Positions 29,335 to 39,427 of a DNA stretch of 64,000 bases are shown in pieces. The stretch is from the NCBI GenBank assembly GCA_020199995.1, contig JAIVJM010000012.1, forward strand, positions 29,644-93,643, read 5' to 3'. A model generated the notes under the pieces. That model made no database searches. It was not told where the DNA came from and saw only the letters and a program-made list of their open reading frames with translations. The first letter of the stretch is position 1. Each line of letters begins with the position of its first letter. The position numbers and the translations under genes are program-made. Source of the DNA: Acidobacteriota bacterium (GTDB taxonomy: Bacteria > Acidobacteriota > Blastocatellia > Pyrinomonadales > Pyrinomonadaceae).

Positions 29335-29476
29335 GCCACAGAGACACAGAGGCACAGAGAGTTTAAAAGAAAAAGGAAGAGGGCGGTGTGAAGGGAGGGT
29401 TGAGTCATTCAACCCTCCCTTCACACCGCCCTCTTCCTTTCGTTGCTTATCTCTGTGCCTGCGGTGTCTCTGTGGC
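29335..29476. repeat. long nested inverted repeat
   Basis: gccacagagacacagaggcacagaga ... tctctgtgcctgcggtgtctctgtggc, inner arms aaaggaagagggcggtgtgaagggagggttga/tcaaccctcccttcacaccgccctcttccttt. Confidence 0.9.
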
Positions 29477-29568
29477 TATATTTCGGAGAATGAATTGACT
29501 CGGCCAACGACCGACGGCCACTGACACTCCGCACGCCGTTTTGTTAGACTCGGCCACGGAAAAACTTT

Positions 29569-30273
29569 ATGGAAGCTTCAGCGGGAAAAGAGCAGCCACG
29601 GGCGGACGCGCGCGCCTTCCGCTTCGCAGACCTCTCCGACTATCCCTTCAAAAAGCGCCTCCTGATTCGCGCCGCCGACCTCGTCTTCTACGCGCTCATC
29701 CGCCTCGTCGGTCGCACCGTGCGCTTCAACGTCGAAGGCTGGGAACACTGGGAAGAGGCGACGCGCGCGGGCGGCCTGCCCGTCTACACCTCCTGGCACA
29801 ACCGCGTCTTCCTCGCCATCTACTTCTTCCGCCAACGCGGCATCGTCGTGATGACCTCGCGGAGCTTCGACGGCGAGTACATCGCGCGCTTCATCCAGCG
29901 CTTCGGCTACGGCGCGGCGCGCGGCTCCTCGACGAGGGGCGCGGTCGGCGCGCTCGTCGAGATGACGCGCCTCTCGCGCGCCGGCAGCGCGACGGGCTTT
30001 ACGATTGACGGCCCGCGCGGGCCGCGCTACGTCGCCAAGATGGGCTCGGTGATGCTCGCCAAGCGGACGGGCCAGCCCGTCCTCCCCTTCTCCGTCAACG
30101 CCGAACGCTTCTGGGAGGTGCCGAGCTGGGACCAATTCCAAATCCCCAAACCCTTCACCCGCGCCACAGTCCGTATCGCGCCGCCCATCCGCGTCCCCCC
30201 GGACGCCGACGACGCGCTCATGGAAGCGAAGCTCGCCGAGCTGCAACGCGCGCTTGACGACGTCAGCCGGTGA
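29569..30273 (+). CDS. lysophospholipid acyltransferase family protein (DUF374)
   Basis: YTSWHNRVFLAIYFFRQRGIVVMTSRSFDGEYIARFIQRFGYGAARGSSTRG ... TIDGPRGPRY. Confidence 0.87.
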   Translation: MEASAGKEQPRADARAFRFADLSDYPFKKRLLIRAADLVFYALIRLVGRTVRFNVEGWEHWEEATRAGGLPVYTSWHNRVFLAIYFFRQRGIVVMTSRSFDGEYIARFIQRFGYGAARGSSTRGAVGALVEMTRLSRAGSATGFTIDGPRGPRYVAKMGSVMLAKRTGQPVLPFSVNAERFWEVPSWDQFQIPKPFTRATVRIAPPIRVPPDADDALMEAKLAELQRALDDVSR

Positions 30274-30388
30274 CTTTCGCGTGGCGCGCGGGCCGCCGCG
30301 TGTAGTAGGATTGCCCGCACAATTCCTCCGCCAGCTTTCCGTGCTTTGATGATTTAGAGACTTTCAAACTCTCTTCGAGGAGATTCGC

Positions 30389-31555
30389 ATGATTAATCAG
30401 GAGCGCATCAAAAACCTTCTGCTCGAACTCGTCCGGATTGATTCCGTCTCGCGCAAAGAGCGCGACGTGGCCGAGCGTATCAAGCAGATTTGCGAGGAGA
30501 TGGGCGCGGAAGTCGAGATTGACGACGCGGGGGAGAAGGTCGGCGGCAACACCGGCAACGTCATCGCGCGCTTCGCGGGGACGATTCCCGGCGCGGAGCC
30601 GATTATGATGAGCGCGCACATGGACACGGTCGTCCCCGGCGAGGGCGTGAAGCCGATTGTTGACGGCGACATCATCCGCACCGACGGTACGACCGTCCTC
30701 GGCGGCGACGACAAGTCGGGCGTCGCCGTCATCATCGAGGCCATCCGCTGCCTCCACGAGCAATCAATCCCGCACGCCCCCATAGACGCGGTCTTCTCGA
30801 TCTGTGAGGAGGTCGGACTGCTCGGCGCGAAGCACCTCGACCTCTCGAAAGTGAGGGCCAAATACGGCATCGTCTTTGACTCTGACGACCCCGGCTTCCT
30901 CTTCACCAAAGGCCCCTCGGCCAACCACTTCGAGTTCAAAATCTTCGGCCTCGAATCGCACGCCGGGGTCGCGCCCGAGCAGGGCATCTCGGCCATCCGC
31001 ATCGCGGCTGAAGGCCTCGCGGCGATGAAGCTTGGACGCATTGACGACGTGACGACGGCCAACATCGGCGTCATCCGCGGCGGCGAGGCCACCAACATCA
31101 TCACCAACCTCGTCAGCTTGCGCGGCGAGGCGCGCTCGCTCGACGAAGACAAGTTGAACGCGCAGACCGAGCACATGATCAAGTGCCTGACGGACGCGGC
31201 TGAGAAGTACGAGGTGACGGTCGAGGGCGTGACCACAAGGGGCCGAGTCGAGTCTGAGGTCACGCGCGAGTATTATGCGATGGACGTGCCCGACAGCTCG
31301 CGCGTCGTGCAGCTCGTCCTCGGCGCTGCTTCGCGCATGAATCTCGAAGTCAGGACGCTCGCCTCGGGCGGCGGCTGCGACGCCAACATCTTCAACCGCA
31401 AGGGCATCGAGTGCGCCAACCTCGGCACGGGGATGCGCGCCATCCACACCGTCAAGGAGTGGCTCGACGTCAAAGACATGTACGCCTCCGCCGAGATGAC
31501 GCTGGAGATTATGCGCCTTAACGGCGAGATGGCGCGCGGCACGGCGGAAGGATAA
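30389..31555 (+). CDS. M20/M25/M40 metallopeptidase (PepT-like)
   Basis: MMSAHMDTVVPGEGVKP ... LGGDDKSGVA ... CEEVGLLGAKHLD ... GGGCDANIFN. Confidence 0.87.
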   Translation: MINQERIKNLLLELVRIDSVSRKERDVAERIKQICEEMGAEVEIDDAGEKVGGNTGNVIARFAGTIPGAEPIMMSAHMDTVVPGEGVKPIVDGDIIRTDGTTVLGGDDKSGVAVIIEAIRCLHEQSIPHAPIDAVFSICEEVGLLGAKHLDLSKVRAKYGIVFDSDDPGFLFTKGPSANHFEFKIFGLESHAGVAPEQGISAIRIAAEGLAAMKLGRIDDVTTANIGVIRGGEATNIITNLVSLRGEARSLDEDKLNAQTEHMIKCLTDAAEKYEVTVEGVTTRGRVESEVTREYYAMDVPDSSRVVQLVLGAASRMNLEVRTLASGGGCDANIFNRKGIECANLGTGMRAIHTVKEWLDVKDMYASAEMTLEIMRLNGEMARGTAEG

Positions 31556-31574
31556 AGAGAGACGGAAAAAGTAG

Positions 31575-31623
31575 AAAGCGGGAAGGGGAAGAAGCTCATC
31601 ACTTCTTCTCCTTCCCGCTTTTC
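31575..31623 (+). terminator. probable terminator hairpin
   Basis: aaagcgggaaggggaagaag ... cttcttctccttcccgcttt. Confidence 0.7.
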
Positions 31624-31644
31624 GCCGGACACTTCACTGGACGG

Positions 31645-32535
31645 TTACCGCTCGGTGTCGAACTCCTTGGCGTCTATTGCCTGATTGAAGGAGAATTCCG
31701 AGAGGGTGAATTTCCAGTTCATCAGCACGGGGCCGATCTCCGAAGTGACCATGTACCGCAGGCTGTAGGTGTGCGGCAGCGTGAGGCCCTCTTCGGTCTT
31801 GAAGTCGGAGAACTCCTCGACGAACTGGTAGCGCGTGTCCACGCGCCCGGCGGACGCGCCCGGCACGCCGCCCATCGTCGCCGCGACCACGCGCTCGTAC
31901 TCAGTCCGCACGTGCCGGAAAGTCTCCGCGTCGAAGAAGAGTTTGATTTTCAGGTCTGAGCCTTTGCGCGGCTTGTAGCCGAGCTTGTGCGCGGACCGCC
32001 CGTTAATCTTGTCCGTCCCGTTGTACTCCAGCTTCGGGTTCCGCTCGGCAAGGTTCAGCAGCGGCCACGCCGACGTGAGCGCCCCGCCGATGAGCCCTTC
32101 TTTGAAGACCACTTCGTGGCTCAGCATGAACTCCCCGAAGGCCGTGCGCCGGCCCGGCCTGTACTGCCTGATTGTCAGCTTCTTCCCATCGAAGCCCATC
32201 CTCTCGAAAGGGATGTCCGCCGCCTCAAACGCCGCGTTGAGCAGCACCTTGTTGCCCTCGGAAGCGATGAGGCCCTTGCCCTGCGGTCGCCCGCCCTCGG
32301 CGCTATTGCGGAGGACAATCGAGATGTCTCCGCTCGCCACGCGGCTGCGCGAGGGCGCGCGCAATTCGGCAGTGCCGATTGCTTCCAGATGCTTGGCGAC
32401 TACCTCTTCGGGCTTCATCTTCTCAGCCGCCGGCGCGCCCGCCGGCGTCAGAACCGCAGCCCCGAAGAGGGCGACCAAAATAATCGCGCAAGCCTTCGCG
32501 GCGCTCGCGCGGACTCGTTCGTTTCTCATCTTCAA
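31645..32535 (-). CDS. hypothetical secreted protein (LolA-like/lipoprotein-sorting-like)
   Basis: signal peptide; EEVVAKHLEAIGTAELRAPSRSRVASGDISI; KLGYKPRKGSDLKIKLFFDAETFRHVRTEY. Confidence 0.6.
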   Translation of the reverse strand: MKMRNERVRASAAKACAIILVALFGAAVLTPAGAPAAEKMKPEEVVAKHLEAIGTAELRAPSRSRVASGDISIVLRNSAEGGRPQGKGLIASEGNKVLLNAAFEAADIPFERMGFDGKKLTIRQYRPGRRTAFGEFMLSHEVVFKEGLIGGALTSAWPLLNLAERNPKLEYNGTDKINGRSAHKLGYKPRKGSDLKIKLFFDAETFRHVRTEYERVVAATMGGVPGASAGRVDTRYQFVEEFSDFKTEEGLTLPHTYSLRYMVTSEIGPVLMNWKFTLSEFSFNQAIDAKEFDTER

Positions 32536-32758
32536 TCCTCCGGATGATTATGTGGGATCGCGCATTCGGGAGAGGGCGCAGCCGGGACAAGAGAGCCCGC
32601 CATGAGGGCCGCGGGCGCGAGCGCCGCGAAGGCTGTGGTGGCGGCGGCGTGAGTGTTCGGTAAAGAGCGGGCGCGGCCCCCGCGTGAGGGCCGCGCCCGG
32701 TTAAGTGTCAGGAGTGTGGGTTCGGGCCGTCCCCCCGCGGGGGGACGGCCCGCTCCCG

Positions 32759-35700
32759 TTAGAAGTTGAGCTTGGCCGCGAACTGCATGATGCGCGGGTC
32801 AAAGGTCGAGGTGATGCGACCGAAGGCCGAGGAGTTGATGTTCTGCGACTGAGCGATGTTGAAGTTGGTGTGGTTGAGCACGTTGAAGGCCTCAATGCGG
32901 AACTCCACGTTCACGCGCTCCGTGATGTTGGTGCGCTTGATCATGCTCGCGTCGAAGAAGAAGACCGACGGGCCGCTGACCGGGGTCAGCTGGAGGTTCC
33001 CGAAGAAACCGGGGCGCGGGTTGGTCAGGAACGCGTTGCTGACCCCCGGCCTGTCCGGCTCCGCAGCGAGCGGCGCGCGGACTGCGGCGATGAGCGCCGG
33101 GTCGAAGAGCACGGGCGACCCGTTGGCGTCGAAGAAGAGACCGGTGCGCTGCTGCAACTGCTGAACGGTCAATGTCGAATCAACCGTGTTGAGTCCCGAG
33201 CGACCGCCGCGGTTGACGGTGCCGCGCCCAGAGACGATGGAGACCGGCTCGCCCGACTGATAGCGCATCAGGCCGTTGAGGCTCCATCCACCGAGGATTT
33301 TGCCGACGAAGCCGCCGCGGTCAACGAAACGCTTGCCGGGGCCGATGGGCAGCTCGTACAGGAAGTTGGCCTTGAAGACGTGCGTGATGTCGTCCACCGA
33401 GCGCTGCTTCTCAAGGATGGTGCCCTGCGTCAAATCCATCAGGCCCGCGAAGTTGCTCTGGCTGCCCTCGAAGTCCGTGAGCGCCTTGCTGTAGGTGTAG
33501 TTGGCCTGAAAGTAGAGGCCGTCATTGAAGCGGCGGCGGACTTCGGCCTGAAGACCGTTGTACCAGGAGTTGGCACCATTCTGGTAGTAGTCCGCGATGA
33601 ACGTGTTCGGGTTCGGAAGGAAGTCCGTGACCGGGATCGTCGAGCCGGCCCCGAAGAAGAAGGTGCGGTTGGCACCGGCGTAGAACTCCGCCAACGCGCC
33701 GGCCTGCCCCTGCAAGAAGAGGTTGCGAACACCGGCGTCCTGAAGGAATCCACCCAAGCCAAGCCGCGGGATGTAGGTCAGGGGCTCGGCACCCACGCAA
33801 GGGCCGGTGGTGAGGGTGCCGTTCGGGTTCGGGTTCGGGTTGTTATTGATGTTGGGCGCGCTGCCGCAAAGAATGATGTTGCGCCGACCGCGCCGGACAT
33901 CCTCCAGGAAGGCCGTGTTCTGCTGAACCTTCAACTGGTTGTTGTCAATGCCGCGCGTGAGCTTCGTGCCGTGGTTCCCGACATAGCGGACTTCCATGAC
34001 CGTGTCCTTGAAGATTTCACGCTCGATGCCGATGTTCCACTGCTGGACATAGGGCGTCTTGAAGTTCGGGTCGAAGGTGAAGAAGGCACTGCCGAAAGAG
34101 AAGTCGGTCAGGTTCTGCGAGACGGTGCGCGGGACGCTGAAGGCCGGCGGGGTGACGGTCGGCACGCCGCCGCCGAGTCCGCCCGGTGTCCTGCCGCGGA
34201 CGTCAGTACCGACCAGCGTGCGGGTGCCGGTCAGACCGGGGTTGCCGACGATGGCGTTGAGCACGGTCGTGATGTTGTTGTCAATCACGTACGAGATCGC
34301 ATAGCCGCCGCGGAGCGAGGTCTTGCCGTTGTTCCACGGGTCCCACGCGAAACTGACGGAGGGCGCGAAGTTGTTTTTGTCGTTGGGGAAGAACCCGCGG
34401 CGGTCTCCGCCCGAGGCGAAGTCCAGCGTGGGGTTGCCGAGCAGCACGCTCAGGCTGGGATCGGTCGGCAGCAGCGCGAGGCCCTGCTGTTCCCTCGGCA
34501 CCGAGATGAACTCGTAGCGGAGGCCGAGGTTGAGCGAGAGGCCGGGCCGAATGCGCCATGTGTCCTGACCATAGCCGCTGATGCTGAAATATTTGAACTG
34601 CTGGCGCTGCGTCGCGCCGGGGACGAAGCCCGAGGTGCGGCTGGCGGGGTTGAAGCTCTGCACCGCCGAGCTGATGGGGCCGGTCAGGATCGCCAGCACA
34701 CTGCTCGCGTTGGTCAACTCGTTGCCCGCGATGCCGCCGGGGAAGAGGCCGGAGTTGAGAGGGGTGGCCGTGCCGGTGGCGGTGAACCCGATGTTGATTG
34801 TCGGGATGGTGCCCGCGTCGTTGAAGGGCTCGATGTAGTTGTTGCGGTAGTTGCCGCCGAAGCGGATCGTGTGGTTGCCCATCGTCCACGAGGCGTTGTC
34901 AATCAGGTCGTAGGTCTTGACGACGCGACCCTGCGGCAGGAAGTTGTCCTCAGAGTCGGAGATGAGCGGCTGCACGATGCGGAAGCCGCGGCTGAACTGC
35001 TCGTTGGTGAAGAACTGGACATCGTAGTGGTTGAAGCCAAAACGCAGCTCGTTATTGAGGGCCGTGGTCGGCGCCCAGTGCCACGCGAACGAACCGCGCG
35101 GGCGCACCGACGACTGACCGTCTCCGGGCGCGCCGGGGAACGGCTCGCCGCCCGAGTTCGGGAACAGGGAGGTGAAGCGGTTGAAGATGGCCTCGAAGCG
35201 GTGGCGCTCGGAGGCGTCGAAGTCGGTGCGGAAGCCCCACAGGTCGCTGGTGCTGCCGAGCGGCGTGTTGAAGCGGAAGGTGCCGGTGTTGGAGAGCGCG
35301 CCGCCGCCCGGGACGTTCGCCAAATCGCCTGTCGTGCTGTCGTTCGGCAGCGGCGCGGCGAAGGCCAAGCTCGAAGTGATGGGATCGAGAGCGCGGCCCG
35401 AGAGCGCCAGCAGGTTGATGGTTTGGAGCGAGCCGGGCGTGATGCCGGCGGGGCAGCGGTTGGGGGGGTTGGGGTTGGTCGGGGTCGGATCAACGCAAGT
35501 CGCCCTATAAGTGAACAGGCCGTTACGCGCGTTCTGGGTGAGGAAGGTGCGCGTCGCGCTGCCCTCCTGTTCAGTCCTCGTCCCCTCGTAGAAGAAGTAG
35601 AAGAAGAGCTTGTCCTTGCCCCACGTCGAGGGGCCGCCCTCGCCGAAGCGCGGCAGCAGCATCGGGCCGCCGATGTTGCCGCCAAACTGGTTCTGGTTGA

Positions 35701-36616
35701 GCTTCGGCCTCTTCAAACGCTGGTCGCCGGCCTGCGCGCGCCCGGAGATGACCGCCGCGTCGGTGGCTGCGAATCTGCCGCCCGCGTTGTTGAAGAAGGT
35801 GTTGGCGTCGAAGCGGTCGTTGCGGTGATACTCGAAGACGCTGCCGTGATACTCGGTGCCGCCGCGGGGCGTCACGAGCTTGACCTGCGCCACGCCGAGG
35901 CCGTCAGCCGCGCCGCCGTTCTGCGTCGTCAGCGTGAACTCCGAAACGCTCGAGACGCTCGGGGCCGCGACGCCGAAGAAGCTGTCGGTGCGGATGAAGT
36001 TGTCGTTGATGTTGATGCCGTCCCACGTCAGGTTCGTGAACGTTCCGCGGAGACCGTTGACGGAGGCGGATCGAGTGCCCTGGCCGCTCGAATTGACGCC
36101 GGCCTGAAGGCCCGCCAGATTGAGGGGGTTGCGACCGTTGAGCGGGAGGTCCTGAATCTGCCGCTCCTGCACCGTGGTGCTGAGCTGCGCATTCTCGGTG
36201 TTGACGAGCGCCTGTGCGTCGGAGGCGGTGACGGTCACCGTCTCGCCGAGCGCGCCCACTTCGAGCGCGACGTTAACCGTCGAGGTCTGGTCAATGTTGA
36301 CGAGGACGTCGGGTACGCTCGTCTTTTTGAAACCGGCGCCCTCGGCGCTGAGGGTGTACATACCCGCGCGGATGGCGTTGAAAGCGAAACTCCCGTCGGC
36401 GTCGCTGGTCGTCGTCTGCGAGGTCTGGGTGGCGTTATCCGTTAAGATCACGGTCGCGCCCGCGACGACCGCGCCCGCCGCGTCCTTGACCGTCCCGTTG
36501 ACGCGCGTATTTGATGATTGGGCCGAAGAGTTGACGGCCAATAAGCCACACAGCAGTAGCGCGACTGCTAATCCTCTGGCCAGAAAGCTCCCGAAAATGA
36601 AGCGTCCCCTATTCAT
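32759..36616 (-). CDS. Oar-like TonB-dependent receptor with N-terminal carboxypeptidase-regulatory-like domain
   Basis: NTRVNGTVKDAAGAVVAGATVILTDNATQTSQTTTSDADGSFAFNAIRAGMYTL; plug and 22-strand-like barrel; terminal F. Confidence 0.88.
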   Translation of the reverse strand: MNRGRFIFGSFLARGLAVALLLCGLLAVNSSAQSSNTRVNGTVKDAAGAVVAGATVILTDNATQTSQTTTSDADGSFAFNAIRAGMYTLSAEGAGFKKTSVPDVLVNIDQTSTVNVALEVGALGETVTVTASDAQALVNTENAQLSTTVQERQIQDLPLNGRNPLNLAGLQAGVNSSGQGTRSASVNGLRGTFTNLTWDGININDNFIRTDSFFGVAAPSVSSVSEFTLTTQNGGAADGLGVAQVKLVTPRGGTEYHGSVFEYHRNDRFDANTFFNNAGGRFAATDAAVISGRAQAGDQRLKRPKLNQNQFGGNIGGPMLLPRFGEGGPSTWGKDKLFFYFFYEGTRTEQEGSATRTFLTQNARNGLFTYRATCVDPTPTNPNPPNRCPAGITPGSLQTINLLALSGRALDPITSSLAFAAPLPNDSTTGDLANVPGGGALSNTGTFRFNTPLGSTSDLWGFRTDFDASERHRFEAIFNRFTSLFPNSGGEPFPGAPGDGQSSVRPRGSFAWHWAPTTALNNELRFGFNHYDVQFFTNEQFSRGFRIVQPLISDSEDNFLPQGRVVKTYDLIDNASWTMGNHTIRFGGNYRNNYIEPFNDAGTIPTINIGFTATGTATPLNSGLFPGGIAGNELTNASSVLAILTGPISSAVQSFNPASRTSGFVPGATQRQQFKYFSISGYGQDTWRIRPGLSLNLGLRYEFISVPREQQGLALLPTDPSLSVLLGNPTLDFASGGDRRGFFPNDKNNFAPSVSFAWDPWNNGKTSLRGGYAISYVIDNNITTVLNAIVGNPGLTGTRTLVGTDVRGRTPGGLGGGVPTVTPPAFSVPRTVSQNLTDFSFGSAFFTFDPNFKTPYVQQWNIGIEREIFKDTVMEVRYVGNHGTKLTRGIDNNQLKVQQNTAFLEDVRRGRRNIILCGSAPNINNNPNPNPNGTLTTGPCVGAEPLTYIPRLGLGGFLQDAGVRNLFLQGQAGALAEFYAGANRTFFFGAGSTIPVTDFLPNPNTFIADYYQNGANSWYNGLQAEVRRRFNDGLYFQANYTYSKALTDFEGSQSNFAGLMDLTQGTILEKQRSVDDITHVFKANFLYELPIGPGKRFVDRGGFVGKILGGWSLNGLMRYQSGEPVSIVSGRGTVNRGGRSGLNTVDSTLTVQQLQQRTGLFFDANGSPVLFDPALIAAVRAPLAAEPDRPGVSNAFLTNPRPGFFGNLQLTPVSGPSVFFFDASMIKRTNITERVNVEFRIEAFNVLNHTNFNIAQSQNINSSAFGRITSTFDPRIMQFAAKLNF

Positions 36617-37098
36617 TTAGACTCCTCCTTCTAGATCTTGAGACATATACGAGGTGATACGTGGTGCGTATCGGCTGGAATCAGAACCCGCCGCTCGATG
36701 ATTACCGGCGGGGCGGAAAATTTTCAATCGGACATCGGCTGCCCGGCGATCTTGGTGAAGACCACTGCGTTATCCAAGATTTCGTAGATTAATCCAGAGC
36801 ACTGAAGATTTAAAACCAGACACTTCTCGACGCGTGACTGCCGCCACGTCTCTCAACATCCCGTCTGAAATCTTCTTCGACATGGCGAAAATAAGCGAAA
36901 TATTTAATTATTTTAAGCTTGTAACCGTAGTAAGGAGTCGCGGGTTAATGACCCTTCAGGCAGAAATCCGGAAAAAATTTTGCGCCCCGCGACTAACGAG
37001 AGCTACGATGTCGTAGATTTCATGCAATTAATGTGCACTTCCGCGGCGGTCGCCCGTCGCGGGCGCTCGTTTGCTTAATATTACCGGGAAGGGGAGAT

Positions 37099-37817
37099 AT
37101 GTTCAGCGAAGCCGGGTCGGGGAGTGAAGCCGTCCAGGGGGGACGCCGCAGCGGCTATGTCGCGCTGGTCGGGCGACCAAACGCGGGCAAATCCACGCTT
37201 TTGAACAGGCTGGTGGGCGAGAAGATCGCGGCGGTCTCGAACAAGCCGCAGACGACGCGCCACCAGATTCGCGGCATCATCACGCGCCCCGAGGGGCAGA
37301 TCGTGCTGGTGGACACGCCCGGCGTGCACCAGCCCGGCTACCTCCTCAACCGGCGCATGATGGCCGCCGTCCACGACGCGGTCGAGGGCGTCAACCTGCT
37401 GCTCCTCATCCGCGACGCGAGCGTCCCGACCGGCAACGGCGACCGCTTCGTCCTCGACCTCGTCCGGCGGGCGGGCAGACCCGCCATCCTGCTCCTCAAC
37501 AAGACGGACAAGCTGGCGGACAAGTCGGCCCTGCTCCCGCTCATGGAGTGGTACGGGCGACCGAGCGCTACGAGGAGGTGAGCGAAGAGATGTCGCGCAT
37601 CTTCTGCGCCATCTACGTCGAGCGCACGTCGCAGAAGAAGATCATCATCGGCAAAGGGGCCGAGCGGCTCAAAGAGATCGGCACACGCGCGCGCCAAGAC
37701 ATCGAGCGGCTCGTCGGCCACCGCGTCTACCTCGAACTCTTCGTCAAGGTCGAAGAGGACTGGCGCAACTCGCCGCGCGCGCTCAACGAGCTGGGAATCA
37801 AAGACCGTGAATCGTGA
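37099..37817 (+). pseudogene. era: GTPase Era, internal deletion with frameshift
   Basis: N-part GYVALVGRPNAGKSTLLNRLVGEKIAAVSNKPQTTRHQIRGI...DKSALLPLMEWYG; C-part in another frame RYEEVSEEMSRIFCAIYVERTSQKKIIIGKGAERLKEIG...ALNELGI. Confidence 0.82.
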
Positions 37818-37940
37818 ATCGTGACAAGAAAATCTAGTTCTTTCTATTTACGATTGACGATTCACGACTCACGGTCTTTCTCCGTTCACGATTGACGATT
37901 CCCGGCTCTTATCTATTCACGATTGACGATTCACGGCTTT
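37805..37940. repeat. inverted heptamer array (CGTGAAT/CGATTGA), overlaps era stop
   Basis: gaccgtgaatcgtgaatcgtgac ... acgattgacgattcacgactcacggtc ... acgattgacgattcacggc. Confidence 0.9.
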
Positions 37941-37941
37941 T

Positions 37942-38484
37942 ATGAGCTGGTATGCGATTGATTTGACGCTGGCGGCGCGCGCGCGCGAGGCGGTCGAGTA
38001 CGCGCTGATGGAGGCGGGCGCTGGCGGGACGGAGGTCTCGGGCGAGGAGGGCGAGCGCGTGCGCGTGGCCGCGTACTTCGACTCGGCCCCGGAGCTCGAG
38101 CGCGTGCGCGAGGCTCTGCGTGAGACTCTGCGAATCTACGGGCTCGACTCCGCGGACGTGCACGGGATGAGTTTTCGAGAGGTGGCGGAGCGCGACTGGC
38201 TCGCCGAATGGAAGAAGAACTGGCGGCCCGTCGAGGCGGGCGAGCGCTTCCTCGTCGCGCCGCCGTGGAGCGAGGTCGAAGACGTGATGGGCGGGCGCAT
38301 CGTGATCCGCGTCGAGCCGGGCATGGCCTTCGGCCCCGCGCTGCTCGGCGCGACCTGCGAGTGCCTCGTCCTCTCCGGCATCCTCGAAACGCAGACCGAC
38401 CTCGTCACCTCTCGCCTCCGCGAACTCAACGTCAACGAGATTGAAATCACTCATGACGGCGAGTGGATCGCCATAGTCATTTGA
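37942..38484 (+). pseudogene. prmA: PrmA-like ribosomal protein L11 methyltransferase lacking the SAM-binding core
   Basis: N-part ...RDWLAEWKKNWRPVEAGERFLVAPPW...IRVEPGMAFG; directly followed by C-terminal LVLSGILETQTDLVTSRLREL...GEWIAIVI. Confidence 0.78.
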
Positions 38485-39287
38485 TGACGCGCCGAAGATT
38501 CTATGCGCCGCCCCTTGCTTTCGCGCCCGACGGCGCGGGCGTGCAGTTATCTTCGGAAGAGTCTCAACACCTGCGCGACGTGCTGCGGCTGCGCGCGGGC
38601 GACGAGGCGTTTGTCTTCGACGGCGAGGGGCGCGAGTTCGCGTGCGTGGTAGTCGAGACGGGCGGCGGCGGCGGGCGCGGCTCGACGGCGCGGCTCGAAG
38701 TACGCGGGCGGGCGGAGCCGCCGAGCCCGGAGTCGCCGCTGCGGCTCTCGCTCGGCGTCGCTCTCCTGAAGGGCGAGAAGTTCGACCTCGTGGTGCAGAA
38801 GGCGACGGAGCTTGGCGCGTCGCGCATCGTGCCCGTCGTCTCGCGCCGCGCCGATGTGCGACTGCGCGACGAGCGGGACGCGGGGGGACGCGTCGAACGC
38901 TGGCGGCGTCTCGCGCTGGAAGCTTCCAAGCAGTCCGGGCGCGCACGCGTCCCCCCGGTCGAGACGCCCGCCGTTTTCGGAACCTTCGTGGCCGACGGCG
39001 CGGACGCTGACGAAGCGCGGCTGATGTTCGCGGAGCGCGGCGCGGGAGCATCTGTCGAGTTCGGGCGCGTCGGCCTGAGCGAGTTCGCAAGCGGCGTCGA
39101 GGGCGCGCGACCCGCGTCCATCACGGCGCTCGTCGGGCCGGAGGGCGGTTGGGAAGAGGAAGAGGTCATGCTAGCCGCGGCGCGCGGCTGGACAATCATC
39201 ACGCTCGGCGGTCGGACGCTGCGCGCCGAGACGGCGGCCATCACGGTGACAGCATTGCTCCAATACCTCTTCGGCGATATGAGATGA
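38484..39287 (+). CDS. rsmE: 16S rRNA (uracil1498-N3)-methyltransferase
   Basis: MTRRRFYAPP...LSSEESQHLRDVLRLRAGD...VQKATELGASRIVPVVSRRADVR...LVGPEGGWEEEEV...LGGRTLRAETAAITV. Confidence 0.9.
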   Translation: MTRRRFYAPPLAFAPDGAGVQLSSEESQHLRDVLRLRAGDEAFVFDGEGREFACVVVETGGGGGRGSTARLEVRGRAEPPSPESPLRLSLGVALLKGEKFDLVVQKATELGASRIVPVVSRRADVRLRDERDAGGRVERWRRLALEASKQSGRARVPPVETPAVFGTFVADGADADEARLMFAERGAGASVEFGRVGLSEFASGVEGARPASITALVGPEGGWEEEEVMLAAARGWTIITLGGRTLRAETAAITVTALLQYLFGDMR

Positions 39288-39289
39288 AT

Positions 39290-39427
39290 AGTGAGCAGTA
39301 AGCAGTAAGCAGTGAGTAGTAAAAAGAGGGAAGCCGTTTTCAGTCTTCAGTTCTCAGATTTAGGACTTCAAATCTGAAATCTCAAATCTTCTTTACTGCT
39401 CACTGCTTACTGCTTACTGCTCACTTT
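39290..39427. repeat. composite heptamer array (GTAAGCA outer; GTTTTCA-like and AATCTGA inner)
   Basis: gtgagcagtaagcagtaagcagtgag ... gttttcagtcttcagttctcag ... caaatctgaaatctcaaatctt ... ctgctcactgcttactgcttactgctcac. Confidence 0.88.

Noticed and set aside
32705-36445. 1246-aa plus-strand ORF
   Set aside because: Exactly antisense to the well-supported TonB-dependent receptor; low-complexity Arg/Val/Glu composition typical of GC-rich shadow ORFs.
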